Shown here in pieces: positions 44,574-52,676 of a stretch of 64,000 nucleotides of DNA (the stretch's first letter is position 1; each line of letters opens with the position of its first letter). The translations under genes were made by a program, and so were the position numbers. This DNA comes from Granulosicoccaceae sp. 1_MG-2023 (GTDB lineage Bacteria > Pseudomonadota > Gammaproteobacteria > Granulosicoccales > Granulosicoccaceae), in contig JAUOPI010000001.1 in NCBI GenBank assembly GCA_030546905.1, forward strand, positions 307,766-371,765, read 5' to 3'. The notes under the pieces are model-generated. The model searched no databases, was not told the origin of the DNA, and saw nothing but the letters and a program-made list of their open reading frames with translations.

Positions 44574-44637
44574 TACAAAAGGATGCAAATGGCAGGTTAA
44601 CTGCACGGTTGTTCACTCATTTACCTACAAAAGGATG
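44574..44637 (+). repeat. 12-base direct repeat before the acyltransferase gene
   Basis: TACAAAAGGATG occurs at 44574-44585 and 44626-44637. The second copy supplies the ribosome site (AAGGA) of the acyltransferase. The first copy may be a regulatory decoy or relic; an AT-rich segment lies between them, while the upstream 44450-44545 stretch is extremely GC-rich. Confidence 0.5.
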
Positions 44638-44642
44638 GTTTC

Positions 44643-45302
44643 ATGAGTGTTCAATCAGTCGTCAAACAAGCCCGTTCCGCCGCCAGCGCAGAGCTGAGCG
44701 TTACCCTCCGCAGCCCGGAAGGGGAGCTGCACTTCAGCAGCGTGGCGGCGCAGGATGCGGATGCGATGGATACCGTACAAACGCTGCGTTACCGGGCATA
44801 CCGGGCCGAAGGCTATATCCCGGAAAATGCCACAAAACGGTTTTTTGACGAATACGACTTTGTCCCCGTCAACCGCTCGTTCCTGACCTACTGCGAGGGC
44901 AGGCTGATCGGCTCTGTCCGCGCCTGTGTGTCGTCGCCCGAACATGGTGAACATCTGCCGGCCACGGAGATTTACGAAAGCGAGATTGCCCGGGAAGTCG
45001 GCTTTGACAAGACCATTGTCGAATCCAATAAGTTTGTCTTTGAACCGGGGTTCCGTCAGAGCGGCGGGCTGGCGGCGCGGCTCATTCTGGTGCGTAACGT
45101 TCTCAACTACGCCATGGAGATCGACGCGGATGTGATTATCACCGCCGTGCGCCGCTCCCATGCACGTATCTATAAGTCCTTCGGATTCCGCCCGATCTCG
45201 CAAGCCAGGCGTTATCCGCTGCTCGACTTTGATACTATTCTCATGAGCTGCGAAGACCTGACCGCAGCCGACCAGTATATCGGGGCAAAACTAGGAAGCT
45301 AA
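44643..45302 (+). CDS. FeeM/LuxI-like N-acyltransferase
   Basis: 219-residue GNAT-fold acyltransferase of the N-acyl amino acid synthase (FeeM) and exosortase-associated group, which resembles LuxI-type autoinducer synthases. LuxI-like pattern: TLRYRAYRAEGYI (conserved Arg at 49/51), FFDEYD (Asp69/Asp72), GRLIGSVRACV (Arg93), LPATEIYE, and ESNKFVFEPGFR (127-138; LuxI has E-SRF at this point). The C-terminal SHARIYKSFGF is a GNAT helix. These enzymes transfer acyl chains from acyl-ACP to an amino acid or similar amine. It lies ten bases before a membrane histidine kinase. Confidence 0.82.
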   Translation: MSVQSVVKQARSAASAELSVTLRSPEGELHFSSVAAQDADAMDTVQTLRYRAYRAEGYIPENATKRFFDEYDFVPVNRSFLTYCEGRLIGSVRACVSSPEHGEHLPATEIYESEIAREVGFDKTIVESNKFVFEPGFRQSGGLAARLILVRNVLNYAMEIDADVIITAVRRSHARIYKSFGFRPISQARRYPLLDFDTILMSCEDLTAADQYIGAKLGS

Positions 45303-45312
45303 TTACAGACGC

Positions 45313-47406
45313 ATGGTTCCATACCTGCTCACCATTATCGTCGATTTGGTTGTCGCGCTGCTGGCGCTGTCGAATCACCGGCATCCGGCAGCGCGGGCGC
45401 TGGCCTACTTCGTGTTCAGTCTGGCGGTGTTCCAGACTGAACTGTTCCTGCTCAAAACCATTTCCGACGAGGCGCAGCTGACGCCGTATTTTCATATCAC
45501 CCGTATCGGTATGTTTATGTTGCCGGCGTTTTTTGCGCTGCTGACATGGCGGGTGTGCCGCCCGGACTCGGCGCTGTTCAAGCGTTGGATTGTCGTACCG
45601 CTGTTCGCTGTCGACGGCACGATTTCGCTGTTAAACAACACGATCCTGCCGTCGCAGTTGCAGCGTGACCAGAACGGTTTTCTGCCGCAGGTCGACGGGC
45701 TTTATATGGCGTTTGCGGTGAGTTTGATTTACGCCATGACCGCATCGGTCATCTTTGCCGCGTGGCGTTACCGGCGTTGTGTCTACCGCGAAAGACTGCG
45801 TCTCAAATGGTTGTTGTTCACGCTCGGTATCGGCGTGCTGACCGCCGCGACCTCGGTGCTGGTGTTTCTGATCAGTCACGACACCTATATGCAATCGACG
45901 CTCAGTGCGGTCGGTAACGCGGTGTTTCTCGGCGTGCTGCTCTATGCCGTGGTCAACCACAATCTGGCCGATACCGGTTCGGTGATCAGCAATCTTCTGG
46001 TGCACGGCTTTGCCGCCGGCACCATGATCAGTATCTATTACGCCATCACGCACTTGCTCTCCACCCACGCCGGGCTGCAGGCGTCGGAGGGGGCCAGGAC
46101 CTTCGTGCAGATGTTGCTGTTTCTGGTTCTGCTGGAGTCCTATAACTCGCTTATCCGTTTTCTCAATCCCGGTGCCCGCAAACTGCTGCTGAACGCGCCT
46201 TACGATGTGGATTCGGTGAGCCAGGCGGCGATGCGCTCGCTCAAGCGCTGCGTCAGCAGCGAGGATCTGACCGCGACGCTGGATGAGATCCTGCTCAATA
46301 CCATGAAGTTGAAGCATTACAGCATGTGGATCGCCGACGAGGATCTCTCCGCCGGTTCAACGCTGTTGTTGCGTTCGACCCGCGACTCCGGCAAATCACT
46401 GCTGATCCCGGAGCCGGTGCGCGGGGAGCTGCATGTGCCGCCCGAGCAGGCCGTACTGCTGGCCGACGAAGTCAGTCCCGCGCTGGCGGCGCTGTTGAAA
46501 GAGAACGAGGCGATTGCCTGTTGCCCGATTCATATCAATAACAAGCTGACCGGCATGTTGCTGGTCGGGAAAAGCCGCTTCTATGATATCGGCGACTACT
46601 ACCGCTATGACGATATCCGGATTCTGATCAATCTGACCCGCGAGCTGTCGCCGACTCTGGCGCGGATTAACCTGACCATTGCAGTTCAGCACGATCTGGA
46701 CAATGCACGCAAAACCCTCTCGCTGATCGATCTCATGAACCACTATCACCATGAGATCAAAGCGCCGCTGGCGATTATCGACGGAATTTTGTCGAACGAC
46801 CTGTATCCGGCGGACAAACAGCGGGACATCATTCTGCGGCAGGTCGAGCGGGGAACCGAACTGATCTCGCTGATGGGGGATGTGTTGCGCGGTGAGCGTA
46901 AGCGGGAAACCCGGCGGATCGAGCTGCTGCCGCTGCTCAAACAATGCGTCGGCCTGTTCCAGAGGGATATCAACCATATCGAATACCACAGCGACGAGGT
47001 CGTGCCGGTGCTGGGTGACAAGTCCGACCTGAGTATTCTGTTTATCAATCTGCTGAAAAATGCCGTGGAATCACGCCGTCCGGGCGAGCCGCTGTCGCTG
47101 TCCGTGCGCATCAGCGGGCAGGAAGACGGCGTGCAGCTGCGAATCCGTGACAATGCCAGTGGCATCGCGCCGGAGGATCTCAAGAACCTCTGGCGGGGCG
47201 GTTTTACCACCAAGCCCGGCGGTCAGGGAATCGGCTTGCAGGCGGTGGCGCGGATTGCCCGGGAACACGGCGCGGATATCAAGGTCGACAGCGAGCTTGG
47301 AGCCGGCACCACATTTACCTTGCTGTTTCCGCGTTCCGGTCCGGTCGGACTGGTGGCCGAAGAGGCTTTACAGGCAGGCCGCCGTCCGCCGGCGAACAAG
47401 GGCTGA
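45313..47406 (+). CDS. multi-TM sensor histidine kinase
   Basis: 697 residues. The first 280 form about eight hydrophobic helices, a membrane sensor like the 7TM histidine-kinase N-domains (PrsK-like). A GAF-like segment (about 305-440, with IACCPIHINNKLTGMLLVGKS) precedes the dimerisation helix with phospho-acceptor His480 in HYHHEIKAPLAIIDGIL. The HATPase has LLKNAVESR (N box), DNASGIAPE (G1) and GGQGIGLQAVARI (G2). No receiver domain or adjacent response regulator. Its placement behind an acyltransferase suggests it senses that enzyme's lipid product. Confidence 0.86.
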   Translation: MVPYLLTIIVDLVVALLALSNHRHPAARALAYFVFSLAVFQTELFLLKTISDEAQLTPYFHITRIGMFMLPAFFALLTWRVCRPDSALFKRWIVVPLFAVDGTISLLNNTILPSQLQRDQNGFLPQVDGLYMAFAVSLIYAMTASVIFAAWRYRRCVYRERLRLKWLLFTLGIGVLTAATSVLVFLISHDTYMQSTLSAVGNAVFLGVLLYAVVNHNLADTGSVISNLLVHGFAAGTMISIYYAITHLLSTHAGLQASEGARTFVQMLLFLVLLESYNSLIRFLNPGARKLLLNAPYDVDSVSQAAMRSLKRCVSSEDLTATLDEILLNTMKLKHYSMWIADEDLSAGSTLLLRSTRDSGKSLLIPEPVRGELHVPPEQAVLLADEVSPALAALLKENEAIACCPIHINNKLTGMLLVGKSRFYDIGDYYRYDDIRILINLTRELSPTLARINLTIAVQHDLDNARKTLSLIDLMNHYHHEIKAPLAIIDGILSNDLYPADKQRDIILRQVERGTELISLMGDVLRGERKRETRRIELLPLLKQCVGLFQRDINHIEYHSDEVVPVLGDKSDLSILFINLLKNAVESRRPGEPLSLSVRISGQEDGVQLRIRDNASGIAPEDLKNLWRGGFTTKPGGQGIGLQAVARIAREHGADIKVDSELGAGTTFTLLFPRSGPVGLVAEEALQAGRRPPANKG

Positions 47407-47421
47407 GTCCTTAGCCGCGCA

Positions 47422-48135
47422 TTAAGCGGAAAGCCCGGCGCGGCGTCCCGGCAGGGATTTCTCGTCGCCGGCCGGCTGCTGATCGGGAACAGCCATCGCC
47501 GCCGGCTCGCTGCTATGCACATGTGAGGCACGCCAGCCGAGCCGTCCGCCGGCCATAATCGTCTGCCAGACAAAATCATGATCGCCGCTGACATAGACGT
47601 GCTTGTGCTGATCAAACCCGCCGAGCACGTATTCCGGTGCGAACAGATCCGGCCTTGCCGAGCCGTCGTAGACATACAGACCGGCATCCGGCGCGTCAGC
47701 CAGCGCGGCAAGTTCTTCGCTGAACAGGCCCTGTGTGTGGCGGTCACTCAGATAATGTAACTCAAACGGCATCCGCAAACGGGCCCGTTCCCGGGCCATG
47801 GTCAGCAATTGAGCGATACCGCGCCCGTGTGCAATAAGCAGCAATTGTTTGCAATGGAGTAAAGGAAACGGATTGCGTGGCCGCGTCAGTGTTATTTCAC
47901 TATTAACTTTAAATGCCTCAGCGCGGGCCGGTGCTAATAAAGGTAACAGCTCGTATTGCCTGCGGTTATAGGGGTCACTGCAAATTGCACAGATGTGTGT
48001 ACTACCGTCAATCAGCCGGATAATCGTCACGGCGCCGGGGGTAAAATGCGAAAGTGTACTTTCGTATACCGCGGTCACTGTGATCGAAAATACCGATTTA
48101 TTCAGCTTATTGAAATGACTTATGCGACCAAACAT
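47422..48135 (-). CDS. degenerate ferredoxin-reductase-like protein
   Basis: 237 residues resembling the FAD/NAD-binding part of phthalate-dioxygenase-type reductases: TLTRPRNPFPLLHCKQLLLIAHGRGIAQLLTMA, ELHYLSDRHTQGLFSEEL and VYVSGDHDFVWQTIMAGGRLGW. The nucleotide loop GGIGITP is replaced by HGRGIAQ, the FAD-binding RxYS is not evident and the C-terminal 2Fe-2S domain is missing, so catalytic activity is doubtful. It converges on the kinase gene with 15 bases between stops. Confidence 0.6.
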   Translation of the reverse strand: MFGRISHFNKLNKSVFSITVTAVYESTLSHFTPGAVTIIRLIDGSTHICAICSDPYNRRQYELLPLLAPARAEAFKVNSEITLTRPRNPFPLLHCKQLLLIAHGRGIAQLLTMARERARLRMPFELHYLSDRHTQGLFSEELAALADAPDAGLYVYDGSARPDLFAPEYVLGGFDQHKHVYVSGDHDFVWQTIMAGGRLGWRASHVHSSEPAAMAVPDQQPAGDEKSLPGRRAGLSA

Positions 48136-48453
48136 CTGCCTATATACCTCATGCTAAGCGATCCGCCGCCTGTTTATTTGTCTTAAAAAAACACCGGACA
48201 ATCGCCAAACCTAGAGCTTGTAACGATCACTGTCAATTTAATAAGCCATTAGCGCCGCAAGGCTATTTCTGCCCAATAAAAAAACAGAAACTGAAAAAAC
48301 AAAATTACAGATTGATCTTTGCAAGCGATCCTCTGCTGTCAGACCACCGCAGTTACGGCGACGCGCGAACCATGAACCGATACAGGCCGGATAAACTTGA
48401 CGGACTCCGCAAGAGTGGAATCGGGTGCATTTCTCTGCATTTTCTCCGCGTAC
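48136..48453. other. AT-rich intergenic region
   Basis: 318 bases without a convincing gene. The part around 48180-48310 is strongly AT-rich with A-tracts (TTAAAAAAAC, AATAAAAAAAC), unlike its neighbours, and probably holds the promoter of the reductase-like gene. Confidence 0.45.
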
Positions 48454-48482
48454 AAAAAAGGCCCCGTAAAGAGGCCTTTTTT
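48454..48482. terminator. bidirectional rho-independent terminator of galE
   Basis: Perfect 10-bp stem AAAAAAGGCC/GGCCTTTTTT with a nine-base loop, 20 bases after the galE stop on the minus strand. Confidence 0.88.
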
Positions 48483-48502
48483 ATTCTGCAAAGCGCGTTC
48501 GC

Positions 48503-49495
48503 TCAGGCGGTGCCGTTGAGCAGTTTGCGTTCCCATTCCAGAGAGGTGCGCACGATCAGCTCAAGATCATTGTATTTCGGCGTCCAGTCCAGGGTTTCGC
48601 GGATTTTATCCACCTTGGCGATCAGCTTGGGCGGATCACCGGCGCGGCGTGCTTCCTCGATGATTTTCAGCGGCGTGCCGTTGACCTTGTTTACCGTGTC
48701 GAGCACTTCACGCACGCTGTAACCGTGGCCGTAACCGCAGTTCATCAGGGTCGACTCGCCGCCTTTGCGCAGATAGTCCAGTGAGGCGATATGCGCGGCT
48801 GCCAGATCGCTGACGTGGATATAGTCACGAACCCCGGTGCCGTCTTCGGTCGGGTAGTCGGTACCGAAGATATACACCTGATCGCGTTTGCCGACCGCAC
48901 ACTCGGCGGCGACCTTGACCAGCAGTGTGGCTTTCTTGGTGTTCTGGCCGATCTTGCCTTCCGGGTCACTGCCGGCGACATTGAAGTAACGCAGCACCAC
49001 ATGGCGCAGGTCGCTGGCCGCGCTCAGATCACGCAGCATGTACTCGCTCATCAGCTTGGACATGCCGTAGGCATTGATCGGTGCGACCGGTGAGTCTTCG
49101 CCGCAGACGCCGCTTTCCGGCTCGCCGTAGGTGGCGGCGGTTGACGAGAAGATAAAGTGTTTTACACCCTTGGCCTGGCAGACTTCCAGCAGGTTGCGCG
49201 TGGAACAGGTGTTGTTGCCGTAATATTTCAGCGGGTTCTCAACGGATTCCGGCACGATGGTGTGGGCGGCGAAGTGCATGACCGTATCCACATTGTGCTC
49301 ATCGATGATCTTGCTTACGAGTTCCTGATCGCCGGTCTTGCCGACTACCAGCTCGCCATACAGAACGGCTTTCTCGAAACCGGTGGAAAGGTCGTCCAGA
49401 ACAACGATCTTCTCGCCGCGCTCTCCGAGCTGTTTCACGACATGGCTGCCGATGTAGCCGGCGCCCCCTGTGACAAGAATTGTCTTTTCAGACAT
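48503..49495 (-). CDS. galE: UDP-glucose 4-epimerase
   Basis: 330-residue extended short-chain dehydrogenase interconverting UDP-glucose and UDP-galactose for surface polysaccharide synthesis. NAD motif TGGAGYIGSH near the N-terminus; catalytic Ser/Tyr/Lys in FSSTAATYG and NAYGMSK; RYFNVAGSDPEG, GTGVRDYIHVSDLA complete the family pattern. ATG 49495 follows AGGGG; an upstream frame to 49720 is non-conserved. Confidence 0.95.
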   Translation of the reverse strand: MSEKTILVTGGAGYIGSHVVKQLGERGEKIVVLDDLSTGFEKAVLYGELVVGKTGDQELVSKIIDEHNVDTVMHFAAHTIVPESVENPLKYYGNNTCSTRNLLEVCQAKGVKHFIFSSTAATYGEPESGVCGEDSPVAPINAYGMSKLMSEYMLRDLSAASDLRHVVLRYFNVAGSDPEGKIGQNTKKATLLVKVAAECAVGKRDQVYIFGTDYPTEDGTGVRDYIHVSDLAAAHIASLDYLRKGGESTLMNCGYGHGYSVREVLDTVNKVNGTPLKIIEEARRAGDPPKLIAKVDKIRETLDWTPKYNDLELIVRTSLEWERKLLNGTA

Positions 49496-49823
49496 GAATG
49501 GCCCCTGTAATTGGTTCTGAATGCGTCCAGCTATGAAATTTCCGTGCCGACACGTAAAGGCAAGCGGCACCGGACAGAAACGGGCGGGCAGTATATCGCA
49601 CAGTGCCGCACCGGGGTTGTTATCATAAGGATAACTGCAAGCTTGGCCGTGCGCGGCTTCAAACAAGCGGTCAAGCAGACATGCACGCGCGGCAACAAGC
49701 TGCCACCATCCTGACCTCAAACAAGCCGGGAGCGGCGCCTACGGGCAGCCGGCTGACTGAGCCTGCGGTACCGTTCGGCCGGTCTCAGGGCTACAATCAC
49801 GCGAGACAACAGGATCACGGAAC
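49496..49823. other. galE/tpm divergent intergenic region
   Basis: 328 bases with no gene or clear repeat; presumably carries the two divergent promoters. AGGA at 49811-49814 is the tpm ribosome site. Confidence 0.4.
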
Positions 49824-50501
49824 GTGGATCACGAATTCTGGCATAAGGCCTGGCAGCGCGGGAGACAGGGCTGGCAGCAACAGGAAACCAACCCGCAGCT
49901 GCTGCGCTACTGGGACGATTTCGCCGCACCGGCCGATGCGTCGGTGTTTGTGCCGATGTGCGGGAAGTCGCTGGATATGCTCTGGTTGCTCGAACAGGGC
50001 CACGGCGTCGTCGGCGTCGAACTCAGTGAGTATGGCGTGCAGAGCTTCTTCCGTGAAAACGGGCTTAAGGCCTGTGTCACTGAAGAAGAGGCTTATATGG
50101 TCTATCGTTGTGATGCTCTGACCATCTACGCGGGGGATTACTTCGCCCTGGACGCGGCCAAAACCGCGTCCTGTCCGGTGGTCTTTGATCGCGCTGCGCT
50201 GGTTGCGATGCCGGCCCGGATGCGCGGGGACTACGTCAACAAGCAGGCCGCTTTGCTTAAGCCTGGCGGACGTGTTTTCCTGATCACGCTGAACTACCCG
50301 CAGGAAGAAATGCAGGGACCGCCGTTTTCCGTCGAAGACGGGGAGGTCCGGCAGCTTTATCAGCGCTATTTCGCCGTTGAACAGGTCTGCGCCGGGCCGG
50401 ACCCGGCGAAGCTTGACAGACCGCGCAAAGGCCACGGCCTGAGCCGCGTCGGCGAAAGCGTTTTTTATCTGACACGCAACGATACGCCTTTTTCAGGCTG
50501 A
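49824..50501 (+). CDS. tpm: thiopurine S-methyltransferase family protein
   Basis: 225-residue SAM-dependent methyltransferase. The N-terminal HEFWHKAWQRGRQGWQQQETNPQL, the SAM motif VFVPMCGKSLDMLWLLEQGHGVVGVELS, and DRAALVAMP are hallmark TPMT features. GTG start with AGGA upstream; no ATG fits. Bacterial Tpm from Pseudomonas syringae confers tellurite and selenite tolerance by methylation, which fits the TelA-type genes that follow from 16 bases downstream. Confidence 0.93.
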   Translation: MDHEFWHKAWQRGRQGWQQQETNPQLLRYWDDFAAPADASVFVPMCGKSLDMLWLLEQGHGVVGVELSEYGVQSFFRENGLKACVTEEEAYMVYRCDALTIYAGDYFALDAAKTASCPVVFDRAALVAMPARMRGDYVNKQAALLKPGGRVFLITLNYPQEEMQGPPFSVEDGEVRQLYQRYFAVEQVCAGPDPAKLDRPRKGHGLSRVGESVFYLTRNDTPFSG

Positions 50502-50517
50502 CTCCGGAGAGACTTCC

Positions 50518-50610
50518 ATGCCACGTGCCATAACCAAAACGATTGGTTTTGTCCTGCTGTTTGCTACGCTGGGATTTGTTTCCTGGCAGGCACTGTTTAT
50601 CGTCTTCTAG
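50518..50610 (+). CDS. 30-residue single-helix membrane peptide
   Basis: Short gene between tpm and the XpaC-like gene (16 and 9 bases to either side): MPRAITKTIGFVLLFATLGF then VSWQALFIVF. GGAGAG lies seven bases upstream. Two basic residues precede a membrane-spanning segment of about 22 residues. Tight spacing and a good ribosome site argue it is translated; small peptides like this often regulate membrane complexes. Function unknown. Confidence 0.72.
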   Translation: MPRAITKTIGFVLLFATLGFVSWQALFIVF

Positions 50611-50619
50611 GAACCGCAT

Positions 50620-51453
50620 ATGGCCGAACGTTACACCCCCGCCAAACGCAAGCCGCCGTTAAAGGGCGCTTTGCTGTATCTGATGCCGATCCCCCTGTTG
50701 TTTGCCGCGCTGGGGGCGCTTGGCAAGGGCAACTGGCTTCAGCTGGCCGGCACCGGTGGCGGTTTTGCGCTGGCGCTGCTGGGTGCCCGACTGGCACGTA
50801 AAGGAATCGTCATCGAAGCGACTGCCAGCGAGAAGAAATTCCGCCGCCGCATCAGCACCGTGCCCTACAAACTGCTCGGCGGACTGGCTGTGACCGCCGC
50901 GGTGGTGCTGATCTCGCTGCTGGTGACCGGTAAGGGACTGGTCGGCAGTGTGCTGTATGGCGCGGTTACGCTGCTTGGCTTCTATCTTTACTACGGCTTC
51001 GATCCGGCCCGTAAAGATCCGCAAATCAGCGCCGTTGGCATCACCTCCGAAGAAGTGATCGAGCTGCTTGAGGAAGCCGAGGGACGCATCGACGCCATCG
51101 AAGCGGCGCGCAAGAAAATCAGCAATCCCGAGCTTAACGATCGTTTACGCAGTATTGTTGCCGGGGTGCGTAAAATACTCGATATCATCGAGGATGATCC
51201 GCGCGATGCACGTCGCGCACGCAAGTTTATCCGTGTTTATCTCGATGGTGCACAGCAGGTCACCGAAGGGTATGCACGGACACACGCATTGGGAGAGACC
51301 GGCCTGCTGGAAGAGAACTTCCGCCGCGTTCTGACCACCATCGAAACCGTTATCGCCGAGCAACAGCAGAAGCTGCTGGAAAACAACCTCAGCGAACTGG
51401 ATGTCAACATCGAAGTGCTGCAAATGCAGCTCGAGAAAGAGGGCGTGCGCTGA
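50620..51453 (+). CDS. XpaC-like 5-bromo-4-chloroindolyl phosphate hydrolysis family protein
   Basis: 277 residues. Four hydrophobic segments in the first 130 (two hairpins, around 18-60 and 85-127), then a soluble coiled-coil domain (LLEEAEGRIDAIEAARKKI; NFRRVLTTIETVIAEQQQKLLENNLSEL). The pairing XpaC-TelA is widely conserved, although the name's phosphatase activity is poorly supported. It lies in one operon with telA 31 bases downstream. Confidence 0.82.
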   Translation: MAERYTPAKRKPPLKGALLYLMPIPLLFAALGALGKGNWLQLAGTGGGFALALLGARLARKGIVIEATASEKKFRRRISTVPYKLLGGLAVTAAVVLISLLVTGKGLVGSVLYGAVTLLGFYLYYGFDPARKDPQISAVGITSEEVIELLEEAEGRIDAIEAARKKISNPELNDRLRSIVAGVRKILDIIEDDPRDARRARKFIRVYLDGAQQVTEGYARTHALGETGLLEENFRRVLTTIETVIAEQQQKLLENNLSELDVNIEVLQMQLEKEGVR

Positions 51454-51484
51454 GCTCAGCCACCCTAATACAACAGGTACCAAC

Positions 51485-52675
51485 ATGAACGAGACAACGT
51501 CCAATACCGAGACCCGGATCGCCGACGCCGGCGATGTCGCCGTACTGCCCGGCACAGAGCTGTTGCCTGAGGTGGAAATCGGCAACGCGCCGGTACCTTA
51601 CGCCGAATCCGATGACAGCGAAAAAGCCGAACTGGACAAACTGATGGGCGAGATCGACCTCACCGACAGCAGCTCGATTATCTTTTTCGGCAGCAAAGCC
51701 CAGGAACAGCTCACCACCATCTCCGACTCCATGCTCGAAGGTGTGCGGAACAAGGACGTCGGTGCTGCCGGCGGCGCGCTGAACAGCATGGTATCGGTGC
51801 TGCGCGGTTTTGATGTCAGCGGTCTGGATCCGAATAAAAAACCGGGCTTTTTTGCGCGTCTGTTCGGACGCGTCAAACCGGTCGCCAAATTTGTCCAGCA
51901 ATACGAAGAAGTGCGCAAGCAGATCGATGTGGTGACCGATGACCTGGAGTCACACAAAACCCAGCTGCTGCGCGATATCACCTCGCTGGACAAGCTCTAC
52001 GAAGCCAATCTGGACTATTTCCATACGCTGGAGCAGTACATTGCCGCCGGCGAAGAAAAACTCCGCGTGGTCGACAGCGAAATCATCCCGCAGCTGGAAC
52101 AAAAACACGCCAACTCCGAAGAAGTCCTCGACGCCCAGGAACTGCGCGATGTGCGTTCCGCGCGTGATGATCTGGAGCGGCGTATTCACGACCTGAAACT
52201 GACCCGCCAGGTGGCCATGCAAAGCCTGCCGAGCATCCGCATGGTGCAGGAAAACGATAAGGGGCTGGTCAACAAGATCAACTCCACGCTGGTCAACACC
52301 GTGCCGCTGTGGCGCAATCAGCTGGCCCAGGCGGTGACCATCTTCCGTTCCGGCCAGGCGGCCAAGTCCGTGCGCGCGGCCAATGACCTGACCAACGAGT
52401 TGCTCGAGAAAAACGCCGAGAATCTGCGTACCGCGAACAAGGAAGTCCGTGAAGAAATCGAGCGCGGCGTGTTCGATATCGAATCGGTCAAACGTGCCAA
52501 TGAAAACCTGATCGCCTCCATCGAAGAAAGTCTGCAGATTGCCGACGAAGGCAAGCGCAAACGCGCCGAGGCCGAAGCCACACTGCAAACTCTGGAAGCC
52601 GAGCTGCGCACCTCTCTGTCGGCCGCGCATGCCAAGCCGCAGCAGCAAACGCCAAGCGATAGCGCAGGAGCCTGA
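51485..52675 (+). CDS. TelA-family toxic anion resistance protein
   Basis: 396-residue cytoplasmic, mainly coiled-coil protein of the TelA/KlaA family. Family landmarks are DLTDSSSIIFFGSKAQEQLTTISDSML near residues 48-75, LFGRVKPVAKFVQQYEEVRKQID, and QSLPSIRMVQENDKGLVNKINSTLVNTVPLWRNQL. TelA was named for plasmid tellurite resistance, but chromosomal homologues are linked to general membrane and antibiotic stress. ATG 51485 is preferred; the upstream extension lies within the XpaC gene. One base separates it from the SPFH gene. Confidence 0.9.
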   Translation: MNETTSNTETRIADAGDVAVLPGTELLPEVEIGNAPVPYAESDDSEKAELDKLMGEIDLTDSSSIIFFGSKAQEQLTTISDSMLEGVRNKDVGAAGGALNSMVSVLRGFDVSGLDPNKKPGFFARLFGRVKPVAKFVQQYEEVRKQIDVVTDDLESHKTQLLRDITSLDKLYEANLDYFHTLEQYIAAGEEKLRVVDSEIIPQLEQKHANSEEVLDAQELRDVRSARDDLERRIHDLKLTRQVAMQSLPSIRMVQENDKGLVNKINSTLVNTVPLWRNQLAQAVTIFRSGQAAKSVRAANDLTNELLEKNAENLRTANKEVREEIERGVFDIESVKRANENLIASIEESLQIADEGKRKRAEAEATLQTLEAELRTSLSAAHAKPQQQTPSDSAGA

Positions 52676-52676
52676 G

